Shown one piece after another: positions 12,372 to 16,922 of a DNA stretch of 16,922 bases (its first letter is position 1; each line of letters opens with the position of its first letter). The translations under genes and the position numbers were made by a program. Source of the DNA: DASUSH01 sp050996575 (GTDB lineage Bacteria; Actinomycetota; Thermoleophilia; Solirubrobacterales; 70-9); NCBI GenBank assembly GCA_050996575.1, contig JBPCRS010000084.1, forward strand, positions 1 to 16,922, read 5' to 3'. The notes under the pieces are model-generated. The model worked only from the letters and a program-made list of their open reading frames with translations, was not told the DNA's origin and ran no database searches.

Positions 12372-13130
12372 GTGTTCGGTCGCGGCAGCCGGCAGCGGGC
12401 GGATCGGCTGACGCTCGGCCTCGCGGGCGCCGCACTTGCAACCGCGGGCACCGTGATCGGCGGCGAGGTGCTTCGCCTCGCCCGCCGCCGTGCCCAGCGC
12501 GAGCCGGCCCCGGCGGGTCCGATCGAGACGACCGAGCAGGCGCTTGGCGCCGCCGGCCTCGGAACGCAGGACACGGTCACAGTTGCGACGACGGGCTACG
12601 AGGTGACGCCGCGCGGGGAGACGGTGCTGTTCAACATGCTCAACGGCTTTCTCGGGGGCTTCGCTCTGATGCGATTCTCGACCACGGGGATCCGCAGCGG
12701 CTGGTGGCCGACCAGCGACATCAGCCTCGGCGGCCACCACATCCACCACTTCGTCCCCGGGATCCTGATTGCCTTCGCCACCGGCGCGACCGCGATCGTC
12801 TCGCAGAACGAGAAGCTCGAGGAGACGCTCGCGGTCCCGTTCGGCGTCGGCGTCGGGATGACCTTCGACGAGGCAGCGCTGCTGCTTGACCTCCGCGACG
12901 TCTACTGGACCCGAGAGGGTGTGCTCAGCGTCCAGATCAGCCTCGGGGTTGCGGCGCTGCTCGGGACGACGATCCTCGGCCTGCGGATCCTCCGTCGCGG
13001 CGAGAAGGAGGCCGAGGCCGAGGGCGCGATCCCGCCGCCGTGGGGAGCCGACCCCTGGGGCTCGGTCCCCTCACCGCTCGCCGGCGAAACCGGGCGCTGG
13101 GGGGTGCCGCCGGAGATTCAGGACGGCTGA
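12372..13130 (+). CDS. Uncharacterised integral membrane protein with HHIHHF and DVYW motifs
   Basis: This 252-residue protein has an N-terminal hydrophobic segment (14-31), a basic loop and then a membrane core. The core helices lie near 86-102, 126-145, 155-172 and 187-206. The most notable motif is GGHHIHHFVPG (120-130), four histidines in six residues at the mouth of a helix. It is followed by MTFDEAALLLDLRDVYWTREG (163-183), with D166, E167, D173 and D176. I recognise this pair as typical of an uncharacterised actinobacterial membrane family. The His and acidic residues suggest a metal site, but no function is known to me. The tail is Pro/Trp-rich. GTG 12372 with GAGG (12363-12366) is the likely start. 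Its last 13 bases overlap the convergent reductase gene. Confidence 0.75.
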   Translation: MFGRGSRQRADRLTLGLAGAALATAGTVIGGEVLRLARRRAQREPAPAGPIETTEQALGAAGLGTQDTVTVATTGYEVTPRGETVLFNMLNGFLGGFALMRFSTTGIRSGWWPTSDISLGGHHIHHFVPGILIAFATGATAIVSQNEKLEETLAVPFGVGVGMTFDEAALLLDLRDVYWTREGVLSVQISLGVAALLGTTILGLRILRRGEKEAEAEGAIPPPWGADPWGSVPSPLAGETGRWGVPPEIQDG

Positions 13131-13867
13131 ACCCGGTAGCGCGCGAAGAGCTCAGCACCGTCGGCGAGCAGCCAGGCGAGCTCGAGCTCGCGCACGTTGG
13201 CGGGCATGCCCTCGGCGAGGCCGGGGCCGCTGCCTCCGGCGAGCTTTGCCGCCCTCGTGACGAAGAGCTCGTCGACGAGACCCTTCGCAAGCAGACCTGC
13301 GTGCAGGTGTGGGCCGCCCTCGCAGAGCAGTCCGCGGATGCCACACTCCTGGCGCAGGTAGCGCATCGCCTCGACCAGGTCGACGGCACCGACGTGGCGC
13401 TCGACGATGACACTCGTCGCGGTCTCGGGCGGCTCGGCCTCGGAGGCGGTAAAGACCAGCACCCGGCCGGCGCCGCAAGTGAACAGCTCGGCGTCCCACG
13501 GTAGGTCGAGCCGGGCCGAGACGAGCACCATCAGCGGGTCGTGCGGGAGGCCGTCGCGTTCGCGTTGGGCCCGCTTGTCCGGATCGTTGACGATCCGCCC
13601 GTAGCGCTCGACGCGCATCGTCCCGGCGCCGATCATGACCGCGTCGACGCGGGTGCGCAGACCGACCAGCATCGCCGTGTCGGTCTCCGTGCCGATCGCC
13701 CCGGAGCGGCCGGAGATCGTGGCCCTGCCGTCGACCGTGAGCGCGAAGTTGGTTACGAGGTACGGTCGCTCCTCGGCGGCCCCCGAGACGAAGTCGAGCG
13801 AGTCGATCTCCTCCTGCACGGTCGTGTCGCCGGGCTCGGGCAGGAGCCGCCGGAGTGGTGCGCCCAT
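13118..13867 (-). CDS. RibD C-terminal-domain reductase (dihydrofolate-reductase fold)
   Basis: This 249-residue NADPH-dependent reductase-like protein belongs to the RibD-C family, whose known member reduces the ribosyl side chain of a pyrimidine in riboflavin synthesis. There is no deaminase domain. Motifs are PYLVTNFALTVDGRATISG (substrate-side strand and loop), GTETDTAMLVGLRTRVDAVM, IGAGTMRVERYGR, LPHDPLMVLVSARLDLP and CGIRGLLCEGGPHLHAGLL, the last giving the cofactor-binding GGP loop. ATG 13867 comes one base after the upstream stop. GTG 13876 would overlap that stop and is also possible. It is co-transcribed with the RpiB-like gene. With no other rib genes nearby, the true substrate is uncertain; many stand-alone members reduce other pteridine- or pyrimidine-like compounds. 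Confidence 0.85.
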   Translation of the reverse strand: MGAPLRRLLPEPGDTTVQEEIDSLDFVSGAAEERPYLVTNFALTVDGRATISGRSGAIGTETDTAMLVGLRTRVDAVMIGAGTMRVERYGRIVNDPDKRAQRERDGLPHDPLMVLVSARLDLPWDAELFTCGAGRVLVFTASEAEPPETATSVIVERHVGAVDLVEAMRYLRQECGIRGLLCEGGPHLHAGLLAKGLVDELFVTRAAKLAGGSGPGLAEGMPANVRELELAWLLADGAELFARYRVQPS

Positions 13868-13868
13868 G

Positions 13869-14312
13869 TCAACCACGCTCTATCTCCCCGAGGTGCTGCA
13901 CGTTGGCGCGGTCGCCGGCATCGTCGCTCCGCTCCCCCTCGAACCAGGCGTCGAGGATCTCGGTCAGCTCGGCCTGTGAGGTTGACCGCAGGCTGATCGC
14001 GAGCGCGTTCGCGTCGTTCCAGCGCCGGGCACCCGAGGCCGTCGGCCCGTCCGCGCAGAGCGCCGCCCGGATCCCCTCGACCTTGTTGGCCGCGATCGAC
14101 GCGCCGGTGCCCGTCCAGCAGCAGACGACCGCCTGCTCCGCGCGCCCCTCGGCCACGTCGCGAGCCGCGGCCTCGCTCGCCCAGGCCCAGTCGTCGCGCT
14201 CGGCGTCGCTTAGGGCGCCGTGCGGAATCGGCTCGTGCCCGCGCCGGCGCAGCTCCTCGACGACGGCCTCAGCGACCCCGGTGATCTCGTCGGCGGCGAC
14301 GGCGATGCGCAT
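13869..14312 (-). CDS. RpiB/LacAB-fold protein with altered active site
   Basis: This 147-residue protein has the ribose-5-phosphate isomerase B fold. Shared motifs are MRIAVAAD (1-8), where RpiB has its substrate-binding Asp, CCWTGTGASIAANKVEGIRAA (64-84) and WNDANALAISLR (98-109). The cysteine at 65 matches the catalytic base of RpiB (CGTGxG), although Trp follows it instead of Gly. The His before N(D/N)AN, which opens the sugar ring in RpiB, is Trp98 here. This makes ribose-5-phosphate isomerase activity doubtful and suggests another sugar-phosphate substrate. A TAACCT box (14324-14319) ends 6 bases before ATG 14312. The reductase gene follows immediately, so the two may share a pathway. 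The family is certain; the reaction is not. Confidence 0.82.
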   Translation of the reverse strand: MRIAVAADEITGVAEAVVEELRRRGHEPIPHGALSDAERDDWAWASEAAARDVAEGRAEQAVVCCWTGTGASIAANKVEGIRAALCADGPTASGARRWNDANALAISLRSTSQAELTEILDAWFEGERSDDAGDRANVQHLGEIERG

Positions 14313-14318
14313 GGGCGC

Positions 14319-14324
14319 AGGTTA
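14319..14324 (-). promoter_or_regulatory. Candidate -10 element of the RpiB-like / RibD-C pair
   Basis: TAACCT fits TANNNT and lies 6 bases before ATG 14312 with no ribosome site. This fits a leaderless two-gene transcript. Confidence 0.3.
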
Positions 14325-14421
14325 AGCGGGTTGGTACGGGCCTGGTGCGCAAGGCGAGGAGCAGCGCACTGCGGGCAGCATCCGAGGGGGCGCGAGTCGC
14401 GCTTCACGACTTATTCGTCAT

Positions 14422-15201
14422 ATGGACGAAGTTCTCGTGAAAGCGGGCCGGCTCATCGCTCAAATCGCCGCTCGCCAGCACGGCGTGATTACCACGGCAC
14501 AGCTCGCCTACGCCGGGCTCACGCCGACGATGATCACCGATCGGGTTAGACGCGGATTCCTCCACCGCCTCTACAGGGGCGTCTACGCGGTGGGCCACAA
14601 GAACTTGACCCAGGAGGGCCGCTGGCTCGCCGCCGTCCTCGCCTTCGGACCCAAGGCGCTACTGAGCCACGCATCCGCAGCGGCTCTCTGGTCTTTGGTG
14701 CCCTGGCCCACAAGCGCAGTTGTTCATGTCACGGTCCCCGCCGCGGGAACTCGCCGCAAACGCTGCGGAATCCAGCTCCACTACTCCAGCACGCTCACGT
14801 CCAAGGACCTCACCCGCCGCCACAACATCCCGGTCACCACCCGCGAGCGCACCCTCGCCGACATGGGATGGGGCGCCGAGCCCACCCGCAGCCACCTCGA
14901 ACGCCTCTTCGTGAGGCTCGTTAGCGTCGCCGGCTTGCCGAAGCCCGAGGTGAACGTCCACGTCGGTCCCTACCGCGTCGACTTTCTTTGGCGTGCCGAG
15001 CGCGTTGTCGTCGAGGTAGACGGCTTCGCGTTCCATTCCTCACGAGGGTCGTTCGAATCGGATCGCGCCCGCGATCGTGAGCTTCAACGTCGCGGCTACG
15101 TGGTCCTGCGCTTCACATACCGCGAGGTGAACGAGGAGCCGGACGCAGTCGCCGCCTCGTTATGGTCCCCGCTCAGGGACCGAAACCCTCGTCGAATCTA
15201 G
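14422..15201 (+). CDS. AbiEi-like winged-helix plus DUF559 (Vsr-like nuclease fold) protein
   Basis: The 259-residue protein joins two parts. Residues about 8-60 (IAARQHGVITTAQLAYAG, RVRRGFLHRLYRGVYAVGH) form the winged-helix of AbiEi-type antitoxin proteins, and a middle domain reaches about 150. The C-terminal part is DUF559, related to Vsr-type endonucleases: VDFLWRAERVVVEVDG (186-201), with D187, E198 and D200 as likely metal ligands, then DRARDRELQRRGYVVLRFT (214-232). No AbiEii toxin gene lies next to it, so a classical type IV toxin-antitoxin pair is not supported. Such single-gene proteins are frequent and patchily distributed in actinobacteria; a defence or DNA-repair role is a guess. 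It stands alone between divergent and convergent neighbours. The start ATG 14422 has no clear ribosome site. Confidence 0.8.
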   Translation: MDEVLVKAGRLIAQIAARQHGVITTAQLAYAGLTPTMITDRVRRGFLHRLYRGVYAVGHKNLTQEGRWLAAVLAFGPKALLSHASAAALWSLVPWPTSAVVHVTVPAAGTRRKRCGIQLHYSSTLTSKDLTRRHNIPVTTRERTLADMGWGAEPTRSHLERLFVRLVSVAGLPKPEVNVHVGPYRVDFLWRAERVVVEVDGFAFHSSRGSFESDRARDRELQRRGYVVLRFTYREVNEEPDAVAASLWSPLRDRNPRRI

Positions 15202-16734
15202 CTACGCGCCTGGGTCGCCTTGCCCGTCCGGCGCAAACAGCCGGACCGGCTCGCTCTTTCCCCTCATCGGCACAGCGACCCGCTCGATCCAGGCGCCGTG
15301 GTCGCGGCGGAGGAGGTCCTTGGTGACCCCTGTGATCAGGACGTCGTCGCCTGTATCGCGGGTCGCCGCCTCGACCCGGGCCGCGGTGTTGACGGCGTCG
15401 CCGATGACGGTGAAGTCGAGCCTCCCGCCGCCGCCGATCGTCCCGACGACGACCTCGCCGCTGTTGACTCCAACGCCGACATGCAAACTGGCGCCACGCC
15501 TGACCGCTGCGGCGATCTCGAGCGCCGCTCCAACCGCGTGGTCGGCGTGCTCGTCGAGCCGTTCCGGCGCGCCGAAGACGGCGAGCAGGCCGTCGCCGAT
15601 GAACTTGTTGGCGTGGCCGCCGTGCTCGAGCACGATCGGGACAACGCGCTCATACAACGCGTTCAGGCTGGCGACCACCTCCTGCGGCCCGACCCGCTCG
15701 GAGAAGCCGGTGAAGTCACGCACGTCGACGAACAGCAGGGAGAGCTCCAGTTGCTCGCCGGTGAAGTCGGTGCCCTCCTCGAGCACGCGCTCGGCCAGGC
15801 TGGGGTCGACGAAGGCGCCGAAGGCCTCCTGCAGGCGCTCCCGCTCCGCGAGACCCCGCGTCATCCGGTTGAAACCCGCCTCGAGCATGCCGACCTCGCT
15901 GCCGTCGTCCACGGTCACCTGGGTGGACAGCTCGCCGCGCTCGACCCGCTCCAGAGCTCGTTGCATCGAGCCCAGTGGGTCGACGACGGAGCGTGCCGCG
16001 ATCCCCGTTGCGATTGCGCCGTTGACGATGCCCAGGCCGGCGAGGGCGAGGCTCGCGATCGTCACGTCCTCCGCGTTGAAGTTGGCGCCGGCGAGGTCGC
16101 CCGCGGCGAAGGCGATGATCCCAAGCAGCGGCACCCCGCTGCCGAACACCCAGGCCATCGCCGCCCTGGTTCCGACGCCTGCCGAGCGGACGCCGGGCGG
16201 CGGCCCGCCCGCGAGCGAGCGAGCGGTCACCGGCAGCATGATCCGCTCGATGGCGAGGTACTGAAGCGAGCAGGCGGTGAGGGCTCCGGCGAGGATGCCG
16301 AGTGCGCCTGCCGCGGCCACTCCGATGTCGATCTCGGCAGCGCTCGCGAACGTCAGGAGCGCCCCGCCGCACCAGGGGATCAGCGCGGCCAGGGCCCAGC
16401 TCCGCGGATAGCGGAGCACGCGCGCCTGCATCCCCACGTCCGCCGGCGCGTCGGTGACGAGCCACGCTGCGATCGGCCGGAACGGGCGCCGCGTGATGAA
16501 GAGCCAGCCGAGCGGCAGGGTGACCGCCATGTAGACGACGAAGAAGGGCCATAGATCGGCGATCTCGTCGATCTGGTCGTCTGAGAGCGTCGTCGGCGCC
16601 AGATAGATGAGGAAGAGGACGACGCCGGTCGCGCCGACCAGGTTCGCGAAGCCGCCGAACACGCCGAGCCGGTGCTCGACGTCGCGGGCGAGCGCGGCGC
16701 CGGTCGCACCCCTGGGCGAGCGAAGTAGGTCCAT
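15202..16734 (-). CDS. Membrane class III adenylate cyclase with HAMP domain
   Basis: This 510-residue cyclase should make cAMP from ATP at the inner membrane face. Six hydrophobic helices occupy about 30-250 (near 30-47, 62-81, 112-133, 136-160, 190-213 and 226-250). A HAMP linker follows at 245-300 (RSVVDPLGSMQRALERVERG), then a connecting helix (LQEAFGAFVDPSLAERVL). The catalytic domain spans about 330-500. FVDVRDFTGFS gives metal-binding D337. NKFIGDGLLAVFG gives adenine-binding K377 and metal-binding D381. LDFTVIGDAVNTAARVE gives D440 for the purine and transition-state N449 and R453. All catalytic positions are present, so it should be active as a homodimer. The stop codon directly abuts that of the convergent DUF559 gene. 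A sulfotransferase-like gene lies 33 bases upstream on the same strand. Confidence 0.94.
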   Translation of the reverse strand: MDLLRSPRGATGAALARDVEHRLGVFGGFANLVGATGVVLFLIYLAPTTLSDDQIDEIADLWPFFVVYMAVTLPLGWLFITRRPFRPIAAWLVTDAPADVGMQARVLRYPRSWALAALIPWCGGALLTFASAAEIDIGVAAAGALGILAGALTACSLQYLAIERIMLPVTARSLAGGPPPGVRSAGVGTRAAMAWVFGSGVPLLGIIAFAAGDLAGANFNAEDVTIASLALAGLGIVNGAIATGIAARSVVDPLGSMQRALERVERGELSTQVTVDDGSEVGMLEAGFNRMTRGLAERERLQEAFGAFVDPSLAERVLEEGTDFTGEQLELSLLFVDVRDFTGFSERVGPQEVVASLNALYERVVPIVLEHGGHANKFIGDGLLAVFGAPERLDEHADHAVGAALEIAAAVRRGASLHVGVGVNSGEVVVGTIGGGGRLDFTVIGDAVNTAARVEAATRDTGDDVLITGVTKDLLRRDHGAWIERVAVPMRGKSEPVRLFAPDGQGDPGA

Positions 16735-16767
16735 CGCCCGTATTCTCGGCCTTCTCGTCGGCGCGCG

Positions 16768-16922
16768 TTACCCGAGCCAGTCCGTCGGCCGGCCGATGAT
16801 CTCCTCCAGCCGCTCCACGTCCGGGCGGAAGAGCTCGAGAAGGGGATCGCGCAGCTCCGCCGGCAGCTCGGGCTTCGGCGCCTCGCCCGAGGCCGGGTCG
16901 TGGACGAACCGCTCGACCATCC
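16768..16922 (-). CDS. Probable sulfotransferase, C-terminal end only (partial)
   Basis: An open frame enters from the right edge and ends at TAA 16770-16768. The 50 visible residues include LRDPLLELFRPDVERLEEII and end GRPTDWLG. This pattern (helix, F-x-P-D-V-x-x-L-x-x-x-x-G-R, Trp near the end) is typical of the tail of PAPS-dependent sulfotransferases. The PAPS-binding loop would lie outside the window. It is followed closely by the cyclase gene in the same direction. The assignment rests on a short tail only. Confidence 0.5.
   Translation of the reverse strand, partial: MVERFVHDPASGEAPKPELPAELRDPLLELFRPDVERLEEIIGRPTDWLG

Noticed and set aside
14422..15201. A complete type IV (AbiE) toxin-antitoxin system
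   Set aside because: Only the antitoxin-like helix is present; the neighbouring genes encode a cyclase and an RpiB-like protein, with no AbiEii nucleotidyltransferase.
1..16922. CRISPR arrays, insertion sequences, prophage genes
   Set aside because: No regularly spaced repeats, transposase or integrase motifs, or terminal inverted repeats were seen on either strand.

Overview
The window looks like chromosomal DNA of a high-GC, menaquinone-using actinobacterium. The gene set suggests a member of the Thermoleophilia (Solirubrobacterales-like): a Bacillus-style Rieske / cytochrome b6 / subunit IV-cytochrome c complex, a SigB/SigF-type sigma factor and a TatA-TatC pair. This placement is an inference from gene content and codon bias, not from a marker-gene comparison. 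No insertion sequence, phage module or CRISPR array is visible. Most of the window is ordinary housekeeping DNA with a few odd accessory islands.

Region 1 (1-3475, plus strand) is a tightly packed respiratory operon: the end of a Rieske protein, cytochrome b (qcrB), a subunit IV-cytochrome c fusion (qcrC), the demethylmenaquinone methyltransferase menG and a polyprenyl diphosphate synthase. The last four are joined by 4-base start/stop overlaps (GTGA, TTGA, ATGA). The operon makes the menaquinol-oxidising complex and two enzymes that build its substrate.

Region 2 (3476-5990) is less regular. It holds an unexplained spacer with hairpins, a minus-strand zinc-ribbon gene followed by an open frame without a normal start codon, and a minus-strand two-domain dCTP deaminase. 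The deaminase is overlapped at its 5' end by another small cysteine-rich frame lacking a clear start.

Region 3 (5993-7969, plus strand) has tatA and tatC, a membrane-anchored protein of unknown function and a tRNA-Lys(CUU). Tat is the usual export route for Rieske proteins, so regions 1 and 3 are functionally linked.

Region 4 (8068-10317) is a stress island. A DUF892/YciF ferritin-like gene converges on a SigB/SigF-family sigma gene that carries a one-base frameshift in its region-4 helix-turn-helix. Both genes have upstream GTTT-N15/16-GG(G/C)TA promoters of the SigB/SigF type. A PrxQ/BCP peroxiredoxin lies next to them.

Region 5 (10318-13130, plus strand) holds a SRAP (YedK/HMCES) DNA-protein crosslink protein, a nucleotide-sugar dehydrogenase preceded by a possible 20-codon leader peptide, and an uncharacterised membrane protein with an HHIHHF motif. 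Region 6 (13118-14312, minus strand) pairs a RibD-C reductase with an RpiB-fold protein that has lost a conserved active-site histidine. Region 7 (14422-16922) has an AbiEi-like/DUF559 nuclease-fold protein (plus), then a membrane adenylate cyclase and the end of a probable sulfotransferase (both minus).

Several start codons lie only 6-10 bases after a TANNNT-like -10 box and lack a Shine-Dalgarno, which suggests frequent leaderless transcription.
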